Assembly (NCBI GenBank): GCA_019637815.1
Contig: JAHBUZ010000001.1
Coordinates: 215,865-271,210, forward strand
Origin: Chloroflexota bacterium
GTDB taxonomy: Bacteria > Chloroflexota > Limnocylindria > Limnocylindrales > CSP1-4
Length of the DNA: 55,346 bases
Direction of reading: 5' to 3'
The notes below the pieces were generated by a model. It was not told the DNA's origin. It saw only the letters and a program-made list of their open reading frames with translations, and searched no databases. Shown piece by piece: positions 1 to 8,306 of this stretch (positions are counted from its first letter, which is position 1; each line of letters starts with the position of its first letter). The position numbers and the translations under genes were made by a program.

Positions 1-209
1 TTGATCTGGGTCGAGAGCTGCTGGCGCGCCTCCCGGAGGTCCCCGGCATCGGCACGCGGATCGCGCTCGAGGCTCGCGACCCGCTCCTCGGCGCGTGTCC
101 GTCGCTCCTCGTGGCGGCTCGCCTCCGCGGTCGCCTGACCGGCGAGCATCTCGATCTCGCCCAGCTCCTGGTCGAGGCTCTCGACCTCGTCCATGACCGA
201 CGTGCGCAC
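1..209 (-). CDS. Coiled-coil protein, N-terminal part only (runs off the window)
   Basis: The reading frame on the minus strand is open to the window edge and strongly coding: nearly every third base is G or C and the product is rich in Glu, Arg, Gln and Ala. It reads as a charged helix, with VESLDQELGEIEML and later EERRTRAEERVASLERD, so a coiled coil is likely. The start is uncertain. GTG at 209 and ATG at 194 are the only usual start codons; the frame stays open upstream to a stop overlapping the end of the response-regulator gene, with a Pro/Thr/Glu-rich stretch that also looks coding. It lies just downstream of the two-component pair in the same direction and may share its transcript. 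I recognise no family. Confidence 0.5.
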   Translation of the reverse strand, partial: MRTSVMDEVESLDQELGEIEMLAGQATAEASRHEERRTRAEERVASLERDPRADAGDLREARQQLSTQI

Positions 210-324
210 CGCGTCGACAGCGGCGAGCAGCGCACGCCCGACAGCGTCATGCCCGGACCGGTCCTCCGGTGCCGGGGCAGGGGTATCCGTTGGGGTGCCC
301 GCCCATGCGGTCTCTGGTTCCGTG

Positions 325-1068
325 TCAGTCCTCCGGGATCCTGATCCAGCCCTGCTTCATGGCGTACACCACGGCCTGCGTCCGGTCGTTGACCGACAGC
401 TTGCGCAGGATGGAGCTCATGTGGTTCTTGACCGTCTGCTCGCTGATGGACAGGGCGTATGCGACCTGCTTGTTGGTCATGCCCTTGGCGATGTTGTCGA
501 GGATCTCCACTTCGCGGGGGGACAGGGGCGCGAAGATGGGCGCGGCCTCCTGTCCGTACACGGCCAGCTCCCGGAACTCCTTGAGCACCCGGCTGGCGAC
601 CGCGGGTCGCGCGAACACCTTGTCGTTGATGAGGTACTCACCGCCGTTGACGCGGCGGATGATGGTCACCAGGTCATCGGGGCCGATGTCCTTGAGGATG
701 AACGCCGCCGCTCCTGCCTTGATGGCATCGAACAGCTGGTCCTCGTCCTCCTCCACGGCCAGCGCGATGATGCCCACGCTGGGCACCTCCCGCTTGATGC
801 GCTGGGTGGTGTCGATGCCACCAGGGGCCGGCATGGACAGGTCCAGCAGGACGATGTCCGGGTCGAACTGGGCCGCGGCATCGAACGCCGACCGCGGATC
901 GTCGGCCTCTGCCACGACATCGAAGTCGGGCTCCTGCTCCAGGGTCTGGCGCATGCCGACCCGGAACAGCGCGTGGTCGTCGACGAGCAGGATGCGGACC
1001 CGCTGGTCCGGGCTGCGCCGATCCGGACCGCCGCGCCGCCGCTCGGGCCCCGTGTACCCCATCACCAT
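325..1068 (-). CDS. NarL/DegU-type response regulator (REC + LuxR HTH)
   Basis: A DNA-binding response regulator of 247 residues, normal for the NarL/FixJ family apart from an extra N-terminal tail of about 22 residues rich in Arg and Gly. The receiver domain (about 24-140) has the acidic pair D30/D31, the phospho-acceptor D76 in IVLLDLSMP and the conserved K126 in FILKD. The LuxR-type helix-turn-helix (about 181-240) has LSPREVEIL and the recognition helix SEQTVKNHMSSIL. The usual switch Thr/Ser after the fourth strand seems to be Ala (A104 in ALAVEED). It overlaps the end of the kinase gene by 7 nt, so the two are co-translated partners. GAGGAG about 10 nt upstream supports this start; two closer in-frame starts follow. 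Confidence 0.9.
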   Translation of the reverse strand: MVMGYTGPERRRGGPDRRSPDQRVRILLVDDHALFRVGMRQTLEQEPDFDVVAEADDPRSAFDAAAQFDPDIVLLDLSMPAPGGIDTTQRIKREVPSVGIIALAVEEDEDQLFDAIKAGAAAFILKDIGPDDLVTIIRRVNGGEYLINDKVFARPAVASRVLKEFRELAVYGQEAAPIFAPLSPREVEILDNIAKGMTNKQVAYALSISEQTVKNHMSSILRKLSVNDRTQAVVYAMKQGWIRIPED

Positions 1069-2063
1069 GATGTCCGACTCCTCTCCCGTGGGTGGAGCCG
1101 CAGGCGGACGGTGGTGCCCGCTGCTGCCTCCGAGACGATCTCCAGCCCGCCCCCAACGAGCTGGGCCCGTTCCCTCATGAACCGAAGCCCGAAGTGTCGC
1201 TGACCACCCCGGTTCGCTGCATCCTCGACCTCGAAGCCTGCACCATCATCCTGGACCTCCAGCACCCACCAATCAGCATCGGTGGGCGCCGTCGCAGGCT
1301 CCAGGCGTGTGGTCAGGCGCACACGTCGTGCGCTGGCATGCTTGCGCACGTTGCGCAGCGCCTCCAGGGCGATGCGGAGCACCGCCGTGCGACCGGGCAG
1401 GTCGAGCGCGGCCTCGGGCGCGCCCAGCACCAGCTCCACCTCCATGCCGGCCTCCTTGCGCAGCTGGGTCGCGGCGTCCGTGAGCACCGAGGCAAGATCC
1501 CCCGGGTCCTGGAGCGACGGGCGCAGCTGGCGGATGTAGTCCCGGAGCCGGTCGGTCTCGCGCTCGAGGTCGATGCGCAGCGCATCCAGCTCCGCGGTCG
1601 CGGCGGCCACGTCGGAGCGCATGGCGCGCTCCACGATGCGCACCCGGAACACCGCGTTGGAGAGCACCTGCGCGGGGCCGTCGTGGAGCTCCTCGGCGAG
1701 GCGTGCCCGCTCCTGCTCCTGTGCCTCCAGCAGCAGCTCCGCGTGTTCCGGCGACAGGCTGGCGGTCTCGCCGCTCCGTGACGCCCCGCCCGACGATGCG
1801 GTCGCACCAAGGCTCGCCCGCGTCGCGTCCAGGGCGCGTGCCAGGTGATCGAGACGGGCGACCGTCGCACGCACCGGGGCGAGGTCCGGATCGGCGTCCC
1901 GCGCGCCAGCCGGCTCGACCGCGGCTCCATCCCCAGCGTAGACCGCCCGAAGGCGGTCCGTGAGCGCGCGCAGACCGCCGGCCGTCTGGTCGAGCAGGCT
2001 GCCCAGCTCGGAGTAGACGGGCTCGGCCGCGACACGCTGTGCTTCCCTGGTCAGGCTGCCCAT
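1062..2063 (-). CDS. Soluble sensor histidine kinase, HisKA_3/DegS type
   Basis: A cytoplasmic histidine kinase that would phosphorylate the overlapping response regulator. It has no membrane segment. An N-terminal helical region of about 110 residues is followed by the HisKA_3 dimerisation box with the phospho-acceptor His in RLAEELHDGPAQVL (H127 from this start). A GHKL ATPase domain follows, with an N box around RNVRKHAS, the G1 box VQDDGAGF and a late glycine-rich GLRFMRERAQLVGGG. HDGPAQ and the lack of membrane helices resemble DegS. I prefer ATG 2063 because a TATACT -10 lies 9 nt upstream, implying a leaderless mRNA. GTG at 2111 is in frame, adds 16 low-complexity residues and would give a GTGA overlap with the preceding glycosyltransferase. 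Confidence 0.87.
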   Translation of the reverse strand: MGSLTREAQRVAAEPVYSELGSLLDQTAGGLRALTDRLRAVYAGDGAAVEPAGARDADPDLAPVRATVARLDHLARALDATRASLGATASSGGASRSGETASLSPEHAELLLEAQEQERARLAEELHDGPAQVLSNAVFRVRIVERAMRSDVAAATAELDALRIDLERETDRLRDYIRQLRPSLQDPGDLASVLTDAATQLRKEAGMEVELVLGAPEAALDLPGRTAVLRIALEALRNVRKHASARRVRLTTRLEPATAPTDADWWVLEVQDDGAGFEVEDAANRGGQRHFGLRFMRERAQLVGGGLEIVSEAAAGTTVRLRLHPRERSRTSW

Positions 2064-2072
2064 CGTGGTCCG

Positions 2073-2078
2073 AGTATA
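2073..2078 (-). promoter_or_regulatory. -10 element TATACT, leaderless start of the kinase
   Basis: TATACT on the minus strand ends 9 nt before the ATG at 2063. This is close to the consensus -10 and leaves room for a leader of about 3 nt at most. The same arrangement recurs at many genes in this window. No clear -35 was found. Confidence 0.55.
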
Positions 2079-2107
2079 GGGCGCGCTGCGTCCCGGCCCC
2101 GTGGCGC

Positions 2108-3805
2108 TCACGGGACCACCGTGCAGCTCGACGCGAGGTGGAACATCCAGATCGTGTCACCCGGGGTATCGACGCGTTCGGGATCCGCCGCGAGACACGG
2201 GTGACGCGGCTCCGTCAGGAGGGCATCGGGGTATCGGCCTCGCTGGCCGACCACCACGAGCAGGCTGACACCGAACCGACGTGCCAGCGCCGTCACATCC
2301 TCGGGCGACTCGTCCGGGAGCGACAGTGTCGGCCGTCCCGACTCGGCGGCCGCGTAGATGCCGTAGTTGGTGATGACGCTCGCACGCTCGCCGGGTGCCT
2401 CGTCATCGGGGATGGCGACCGCGGCACGCTCGATGACGCTGGCCACGGCGATGGAGCGTGTCCGGACCTCCTTCGAGTGTGCCATCTCGATGGACACCCA
2501 GGTGACCGAGGTCGGGATCACCAGGCCCATCACGAGCAATGGACCCAACCAGGCACTGGTGGGCCGCCATCGGCGCCATGCTGCCGCCCTGGCGACCAGC
2601 GCATCGAGGAGCAGGAGCGTGGTGACCGTGCATCCGACCAGCAGCGGTCCGACGCTGTGGAGGAAGGTCCCCCAGAGCGTCGCCACGGGGAACATGAGCG
2701 CCGTCGCCGAGAACATGAGGACGCCGAAGCACATCAGCGCGAACAGGCTGCCCGTGGGCTGGAAGGCGCCACTGCGACGCAGCGCGACGACACCCACCAG
2801 GCCCAGCAGGCCCACGGGGAACGGGAGGACGATCAGGGTGCTGCCCAGCTGGTATGCGGCAGCGAACAGCCGCTGCTCGATGATGGCCGCCAGGCCCTGG
2901 TCGAGGAACCGCTCGAGGGTGGGTCGGACGGCGTACGCGAAGATGTCCTCGTTCCGGATGTGGATGGCGTTCTCGAGCGCCTGGCCGGGGAACGGCGTGC
3001 CGAAGGCCAGCCATTGCCGGAGGAGCCAGGGCGTCACGACGACCAGCCCGCCGATGATGACGGGGACCAGCCGGCGCACGATGCTCGCACCGACCAGCCG
3101 ATCCTTCCTCGCCGCTCCGCCGAGCATCACGAGATACGCCAGACCCAGCCAGATGGCCTCCTGGCGAGCGAGATAGGCGAGACCCAGGGCCACGCCCAGG
3201 AGCAGACCCCAACGTGCGCCGGTGTGCTCGAACGTGCGGGCCATGAGCAGTGCCGAGAGCGTGCCGAACACTAGGAACACCGTCGTGGACTCGGCGTCCG
3301 AGGCGGCGACGACCATCGGCCCCAGGACGGCGGCGACGAGACCGCTGCCGATGGTCACCGCGACCCGCCGCTCCGTCGGCAGACGCAGGGCACGCGCGGC
3401 GTCGCGCGCGACCAGCCAGGTCAGTGGTGCGACACAGGCCCCGATCAGGATCGAGCTCCACTGTGCCGCCTGGTGTGTGTCGCCGAGGATGGCCCGGAAG
3501 GGAGCCGCCACGAGGCTCGAGAGGGGCATCCAGATCTCGAAGGCGGGACGTGGCAACGTGAGCGGTGGTGTCGAATAGCTCCACAGCGCCAGCGAGGTGA
3601 GGCCGTCGCCACTCGCGAGCCGACTCGCCACATGGCCGTAGTAGGCAGCGTCCTCGGACAGCGGGTACACGACGCCCTGGGCGACCAGGACACGGACCAC
3701 GAGCGCGATCAGGAACAGGCCCATCGGCACGACCGCGACCCGCAGCCACGTCGCTGCCCCGACGCGGCCCGTGGGCCACGCGGTGACGCCGCCGGCGTGG
3801 GTCAC
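2108..3805 (-). CDS. GT39-like (ArnT/PMT-type) membrane glycosyltransferase, copy 3 of 3
   Basis: A GT-C fold integral membrane enzyme of 565 residues, expected to move a sugar from a polyprenyl-phosphate donor to an acceptor on the outer face of the membrane. The first helix (about 25-45) is followed by an extracytoplasmic loop with an acidic SEDAAYYGHVASRLASGDGL motif, where GT39-type enzymes carry catalytic acids. About ten more hydrophobic helices follow, including LGLAYLARQEAIWLGLAYL, then a soluble C-terminal tail of about 120 residues. It starts at GTG 3805, forming a GTGA overlap with the preceding paralog. Acceptor and sugar cannot be read from sequence. It shares LARQE and CTERM-like features with the copy at 3802-5487, so the two arose by duplication. 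Confidence 0.8.
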   Translation of the reverse strand: MTHAGGVTAWPTGRVGAATWLRVAVVPMGLFLIALVVRVLVAQGVVYPLSEDAAYYGHVASRLASGDGLTSLALWSYSTPPLTLPRPAFEIWMPLSSLVAAPFRAILGDTHQAAQWSSILIGACVAPLTWLVARDAARALRLPTERRVAVTIGSGLVAAVLGPMVVAASDAESTTVFLVFGTLSALLMARTFEHTGARWGLLLGVALGLAYLARQEAIWLGLAYLVMLGGAARKDRLVGASIVRRLVPVIIGGLVVVTPWLLRQWLAFGTPFPGQALENAIHIRNEDIFAYAVRPTLERFLDQGLAAIIEQRLFAAAYQLGSTLIVLPFPVGLLGLVGVVALRRSGAFQPTGSLFALMCFGVLMFSATALMFPVATLWGTFLHSVGPLLVGCTVTTLLLLDALVARAAAWRRWRPTSAWLGPLLVMGLVIPTSVTWVSIEMAHSKEVRTRSIAVASVIERAAVAIPDDEAPGERASVITNYGIYAAAESGRPTLSLPDESPEDVTALARRFGVSLLVVVGQRGRYPDALLTEPRHPCLAADPERVDTPGDTIWMFHLASSCTVVP

Positions 3806-5487
3806 GGCGTGCAGCTCGGATCGATGATCGCCAGCAGCGCCGGGTCATCCGCGGGACCGATGAGCACGGGTGGTGACACGAGGCAGGTGGCACCCGGGCC
3901 CAGGAGGGCATCCGGATATCCGCCCCGGTCGTCCTGGAACATCAGGATCGTCCGGACACCGGTCGCGCGGGCGAGCTCCGCGAGGGTGGCCGGCGGATCG
4001 TCGGGCAGGACCATGACGGGTCGGTCCAGGAGCCAGGACACCGACATCGGCTGGTCGCTCATCAGCAATGCCGGTATGCCGCCATCGGCCTCGAGGGCGG
4101 TGCCCACCGCCGTGATGCGCTGCTGGAGGTTCCGCGCGCTGCCAGCGACGGCGGTCAGCTGGATGAGCGTCATGGGCAGCGCCAACGCGAGGAGGGCACC
4201 CGGCCCCACGACCACGTTCACGGGGTCCCAGCCCCGGCGGATGGAGATCCGGGTCATCAGGGCATCCGCGCCGAGGACGCTCGCGATGATCAGGCCCATG
4301 AGCAGCGGACCGCTGGCGTGGGCGAACGTGCCCCACAGCGTGGCCACCGGGAACAGGATCGCCGTGGCCAGGAAGGTGATCGTCCCGCTCAGCAGCAGCA
4401 CGACGAGCGCGCTCGGCGTCCGCAGCGAGGGGCGTCGCCGGAGCGCGATCATCGCCGCGATCCCCACCACGCCCACCGGGAAGGCACCCAGGGCGATGGT
4501 GTCCACCCCCTGGGCGGCGAGTGCCCTGCCCCATGCGCCCACGATGCCGTCGAGGCCCTGTGCCAGCCATGCGGACACGGTCGGCTCGTCATGGATGGAG
4601 AAGATCTGCTCGTTGCGTAGCAGGAACATGTTGTCGATCGCCTGGCTGATGCCGCCACCACCGCTGAAGGTGCGCTGCTGCCGGAGCAGCCAGGGCACCA
4701 CGAGCAGCAGCCCGCCCACGGCCACGGGACCGAGCAGCGTCAGCGTGGCACGCGGTCGGTGTCCGACCGCCACGCGTCGGAGCATCGGCACGGCCAGCAG
4801 CACCAGGGTGAGGCCGATCCAGACGACCTCCTGGCGAGCGAGGTACGTGAGGCCGAGCGCGAGGCCCAGTACGAACGCGAGACGAGCTCGGCTGCCGTCC
4901 CTCGGTGCGTCGTGTGGCGGGCGCAACAGACGCGCGATGAGCAGGGCGTCGAGGGTGCCCAGGACCGCGAACGGGATGGTCGAGTCGGGTCCGGCAGTGG
5001 TCACGAGCCAGGGCCCCAGGATCGCCGCGAGCAGGCCCGCGGCGATGGCAGCGGCGGCACGACGACGGTCCCCGAGACCATCGATGGTCGCCGCCTGGCG
5101 GGTGACCGCCCACGCGAGGGGCGCAAGGAGGGAGCCGAGCAGCACGCCGCCGATCTGGCCGGCCTGCGCGGTCGTGCCGGCGAGGAGCATCGGGAGTGCC
5201 GCCACGATGCTGGCCACGGGCAGCCACAGGTCGAAGGCAGGTCGGGGCAGCTCCCAGGGTGTGGTGGCGTAGCTCCACAGGACGTCGGTCGTCAGGCCGC
5301 GCCCTTCCGCCAGGTTGCGCGCGACATCGAGGTAGTAGAGGCTGCCTTCGGTAGGCGGGAACGGGATCCACGCCACGACCACGAGCCGGACCAGGACCGC
5401 CACGAGGAACAGGCCAAGGGGGACGAGCGCGAGGCGCCAGAGGGGCGCCCGGAGGGGGGTCGTCGCCCGGGGACCGACCGCGCTCAC
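3802..5487 (-). CDS. GT39-like membrane glycosyltransferase, copy 2 of 3
   Basis: A close paralog of the downstream gene: helix 1, then FPPTEGSLYYLDVARNLAEG, the multi-helix core with LGLTYLARQEVVWIGL, and a soluble C-terminal tail ending in a Cys-containing segment. In the acidic motif Glu is kept (TEG) where the neighbour has SED. The 561-residue length suits a GT39-type GT-C enzyme. I chose GTG 5487 because it gives a GTGA overlap with the preceding stop; GTG 5496 would add three residues. Together with its two neighbours it forms one transcription unit on the minus strand. Substrate unknown. Confidence 0.8.
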   Translation of the reverse strand: MSAVGPRATTPLRAPLWRLALVPLGLFLVAVLVRLVVVAWIPFPPTEGSLYYLDVARNLAEGRGLTTDVLWSYATTPWELPRPAFDLWLPVASIVAALPMLLAGTTAQAGQIGGVLLGSLLAPLAWAVTRQAATIDGLGDRRRAAAAIAAGLLAAILGPWLVTTAGPDSTIPFAVLGTLDALLIARLLRPPHDAPRDGSRARLAFVLGLALGLTYLARQEVVWIGLTLVLLAVPMLRRVAVGHRPRATLTLLGPVAVGGLLLVVPWLLRQQRTFSGGGGISQAIDNMFLLRNEQIFSIHDEPTVSAWLAQGLDGIVGAWGRALAAQGVDTIALGAFPVGVVGIAAMIALRRRPSLRTPSALVVLLLSGTITFLATAILFPVATLWGTFAHASGPLLMGLIIASVLGADALMTRISIRRGWDPVNVVVGPGALLALALPMTLIQLTAVAGSARNLQQRITAVGTALEADGGIPALLMSDQPMSVSWLLDRPVMVLPDDPPATLAELARATGVRTILMFQDDRGGYPDALLGPGATCLVSPPVLIGPADDPALLAIIDPSCTP

Positions 5488-7094
5488 GGGGTGCACCGCA
5501 GGTCATCGGGGGAGAGGCAGACCGCGTAGAGCGCTGCCTCGATCCGATCGGGGTCGGTGGGTGAGGTCACGGTCGCGAGCGGTGCGGAGAGCCAGTCCGG
5601 CCGCTCCTCGCCGAGGAACACCGGCCCGAGGGCCCGGGTCATGAATGCCCGCTCCAGGAGGAGCCATCGGATGTCGTATCGCCGCGCCACGTCCTCCACC
5701 ACGGACAGGGGATCCTCCGGCGTGACCACGCCGGGCCGCGCGGCGAGATACCAGAACGCCCCGGCGTCCGAGGACATCAGGCGCTCGCTCGGATCGACCG
5801 TCGCGAGTGGTGCCACCGCCGCCCGTGCGATGTCCTGGGCGTTCCGCCAGCTGTTCGCGACGGTCACCGACGAGACCACGCCGAGGGCGACCACCGCACC
5901 GACCGCGGTCCACGTGTACAGCCGCGTCGCACGCTGGACATCCCAGCCGGGCCGCCGTCGCCCGACCGCCGCGACGACCCCACCGATACCCACGACCGAC
6001 GCGAGGTACGCGTAGGGCATGAGCGCCACCGCCGAGTGGAGGAACGTGCCGTGGGGGACATGGACCGCGAACACGAGCCCGCTCGCCAGGAACAGGCACC
6101 CGGCGTACACGAGCCATGGCTGGAACGCGTGGTCGCGACGTCGCCACCACGCCCCGAGCAGGGTGAACGGGGCCAGGAAGATGAGCAGTGGCTGGAGCGC
6201 GAACAACCCAAGGGCGTTGACGAGACCCAGCACCCGACTCGTCACCAGGGGTCCGACCCCCTGGTCGAGGAAGGTCTGGAGCGTGGCGGGTGTGCTCACG
6301 CTGTAGAGCTCCGCGTACGCACGGAGCCAGGTGATCCGGCCGGAGGTGGCGGAGGGCGAGATGGAGCCGAACTCGGTGAGCTGCCGCACCAGCCAGGGCG
6401 TTGCGACGAGCACGAAGCCGAGCGCACACAGCACGGCCGCCGTCCAGCCGATGCGTCGAGGCTCCGAGCGTCGCAGCAGCTCCACGAGGAACGCGAGCGC
6501 GAACGGGATGCCCAGCAGGATCCCGTCGTTGCGGGACAGGAACGCGAACCCGACCACCACCCCACCGAGCACGAAGGCGCGCCGGTCGCCGCGCAGCCCT
6601 CGCGCGCAGAGCCACAGGGCGAGCGTGCCCAGGAGCATGAACGGGCCGAAGTTGTCCGGCTGTGCCAGGAACGGCGCGACCAGGGCGGGGACCGCCACCA
6701 TGACCGCGGCCGCCGCGGCCTGCCAGGGCGCGAGGCCGGCATCCCGACCGATCCACCAGGTGAGGGGCGCGACGGCCGCGCTGGTGAGCCAGAACGGGAG
6801 CGCCGATGCGAGGGCCGTGGGCCCGAGCAGCCAGATGAAGGGCACCTGGATGATCGCCGCGAGGGGCATCCAGTGCGCGTTCGAGACGATGGGCAGCACG
6901 CCGACATCCGGCAGGGTCGCGGTGCCCGTGTCCACGAAGTTCCAGATGTAGCCCACCTGGAAGCCGTTGCCCGCAGCCAGCGACTGGGCGACGCTCACGT
7001 AGTAGAAGGCGTCCGGATATCCAGGGTCGAGGAACAGCGCGCCGCCCAGCATCCGGGCGCCGAGGGCGAGCAGGAACAACGTGAGCGGGACCAT
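5484..7094 (-). CDS. GT39-like membrane glycosyltransferase, copy 1 of 3
   Basis: First gene of the tandem trio, 536 residues. After the first helix it has GYPDAFYYVSVAQSLAAGNGF, the counterpart of the acidic motif in the paralogs, then FLSRNDGILLGIPFAL where the other two copies have LARQE. It is the most diverged of the three. About eleven membrane helices are visible, and the C-terminal tail includes a conserved-looking DAGAFWYLAARPGV segment. ATG 7094 is chosen because TACTGT (7103-7108) lies 8 nt upstream, consistent with a leaderless start; TTG at 7112 is the alternative. Expected to use a polyprenyl-phosphate sugar donor outside the membrane. Confidence 0.78.
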   Translation of the reverse strand: MVPLTLFLLALGARMLGGALFLDPGYPDAFYYVSVAQSLAAGNGFQVGYIWNFVDTGTATLPDVGVLPIVSNAHWMPLAAIIQVPFIWLLGPTALASALPFWLTSAAVAPLTWWIGRDAGLAPWQAAAAAVMVAVPALVAPFLAQPDNFGPFMLLGTLALWLCARGLRGDRRAFVLGGVVVGFAFLSRNDGILLGIPFALAFLVELLRRSEPRRIGWTAAVLCALGFVLVATPWLVRQLTEFGSISPSATSGRITWLRAYAELYSVSTPATLQTFLDQGVGPLVTSRVLGLVNALGLFALQPLLIFLAPFTLLGAWWRRRDHAFQPWLVYAGCLFLASGLVFAVHVPHGTFLHSAVALMPYAYLASVVGIGGVVAAVGRRRPGWDVQRATRLYTWTAVGAVVALGVVSSVTVANSWRNAQDIARAAVAPLATVDPSERLMSSDAGAFWYLAARPGVVTPEDPLSVVEDVARRYDIRWLLLERAFMTRALGPVFLGEERPDWLSAPLATVTSPTDPDRIEAALYAVCLSPDDLRCTP

Positions 7095-7102
7095 GCCGGT
7101 GC

Positions 7103-7108
7103 ACAGTA
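7103..7108 (-). promoter_or_regulatory. -10 element TACTGT before the GT39 trio
   Basis: TACTGT on the minus strand sits 8 nt before ATG 7094. It is the likely promoter of the three-gene glycosyltransferase operon and would give a nearly leaderless mRNA. The 51-bp gap to the upstream GT87-like gene supports a separate start. Confidence 0.45.
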
Positions 7109-7145
7109 GCAACGGGTCACCCCTCCGCCGCCTGGTACGGATGGG

Positions 7146-8123
7146 CTATCGGGTCAGGGAGGTGGGGTACCCCGGGGTGTGGTCGGGTGCGGTCGACGGG
7201 TCCGATCCCGGAGGGTCGATCGAGGGGTCCGTGGGCCTGGCGGTCGACCCCAGGCGCATCCGCCGGATGGGCAGGACGGCGACCAGCATCACGCTGCTGT
7301 ACCACCACATCCCGGGGATCGCGAGCCAGGCTGCGACCGCGACGGTCCATGGGCGATCCGTGCGGGCGCCCCACCAGACCAGGAGGACCGCTGCTGGCAG
7401 GCGATAGAGGAGCGGGATAGGCACCTGCTTGGGCCCCATGGGCTGGCCGGCCTCCACGATCAGCATCGCGAACCACTCCTGCCACATCCAGGGTGCGAGC
7501 AGGAACGACACCGCGCAGATGGCAGCGGTGGCCCCGAGCGCGATCAGCAGCGCGCGCCACTCGCGTCGGAAGACGAACCACAGCAGTCCCACGCCGGGTG
7601 TCACCTTGGTGAGCAGCACGAACGACCAGGTCCAGGGATAGCGGAAGCCGAGGACGACCGAGGCCGCCAGGAGCAGGTGGATGTTGCCGTTGAGGAGCTC
7701 GAGGATGACGGCCGGGAACAGTCCCAGGAGGACCAGCGCGTAGCGCCCGGCCATCCACGCGTACACGCCGACCAGGAGTCCGGTCCATGCCGTCAGGAAC
7801 ACGGGCCAGGGCAGGTGGCCGAGGATGCCGAACACCTGGGCGATGGGTGGCCCGTAGAGGAACGCACCGTAGGTGCCCCATGCGTGCTCGTAGGGATGCA
7901 CCCGGTCCACCTGCGCGTACGCCCAGGCGTCGAGCCCCCACGCAGCACCGCCGCGGGCCCACAGGATGACCGCGGTCACGAACAGCGAGCCGACGGTCGC
8001 TCCGAACCACAGCAGGTTCCGCTGATGGGGGGTGAGCGGTCGTCGACCGGTCCGCCATGGGAACAGGAGCGACCGCTCCTCCGGGACCTGCGCGCCGGCG
8101 ATGGTGCGCCCGTGGGATGACAT
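7146..8123 (-). CDS. GT87-like (DUF2029) membrane glycosyltransferase
   Basis: An integral membrane protein of 325 residues that strongly resembles the two genes on the opposite strand at 8307 and 9263. Shared features are LDAWAYAQ after helix 1, an FLYGPPIAQVF loop, ELLNGNIHLLLAA, the near-identical block FRYPWTWSFVLLTKVTPG, FRREWRALLIALGATAA and WGARTDRPWTV. GT87 enzymes such as mycobacterial PimE use polyprenyl-phosphate-mannose, so a lipid-linked donor is likely here. The C-terminus is a Pro/Asp/Ser-rich tail of about 40 residues. ATG 8123 begins MSSHGRT; further upstream the frame loses membrane-protein character. Confidence 0.75.
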   Translation of the reverse strand: MSSHGRTIAGAQVPEERSLLFPWRTGRRPLTPHQRNLLWFGATVGSLFVTAVILWARGGAAWGLDAWAYAQVDRVHPYEHAWGTYGAFLYGPPIAQVFGILGHLPWPVFLTAWTGLLVGVYAWMAGRYALVLLGLFPAVILELLNGNIHLLLAASVVLGFRYPWTWSFVLLTKVTPGVGLLWFVFRREWRALLIALGATAAICAVSFLLAPWMWQEWFAMLIVEAGQPMGPKQVPIPLLYRLPAAVLLVWWGARTDRPWTVAVAAWLAIPGMWWYSSVMLVAVLPIRRMRLGSTARPTDPSIDPPGSDPSTAPDHTPGYPTSLTR

Positions 8124-8306
8124 GCCACAACGATGGGCGGAGCGGGTCGGTTCGGTGCAGAGGCTCGATTGGGCTATCTCGGCCATGACCTGCGAGCGAC
8201 CGGGGCATCCCGCGTGACGCATCCGAGCGTGCGTGATGGCGCCGATGGTACCGACCGGTACCTCCGGCGGGTGGTGCACGGACGCGCCACTCCCGACAGT
8301 GCGGCC
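8124..8306. promoter_or_regulatory. Divergent promoter region between two GT87-like genes
   Basis: This 183-bp gap separates two divergently transcribed paralogs. Two GGTACC palindromes lie at 8247-8252 and 8257-8262, one helical turn apart, as in a binding site for a dimeric regulator. GACAGT ends 6 nt before ATG 8307 and is a weak -10 candidate. No convincing -35 was seen on either strand. Confidence 0.35.

Noticed and set aside
2039..3274. Long open frame of 411 codons on the plus strand, antisense to the GT39-like gene, and a similar one of 599 codons at 3473-5272
   Set aside because: These are mirror frames common in GC-rich DNA. They lack family motifs, are Arg/Pro/Gln-rich and overlap clear membrane-protein genes along their whole length.
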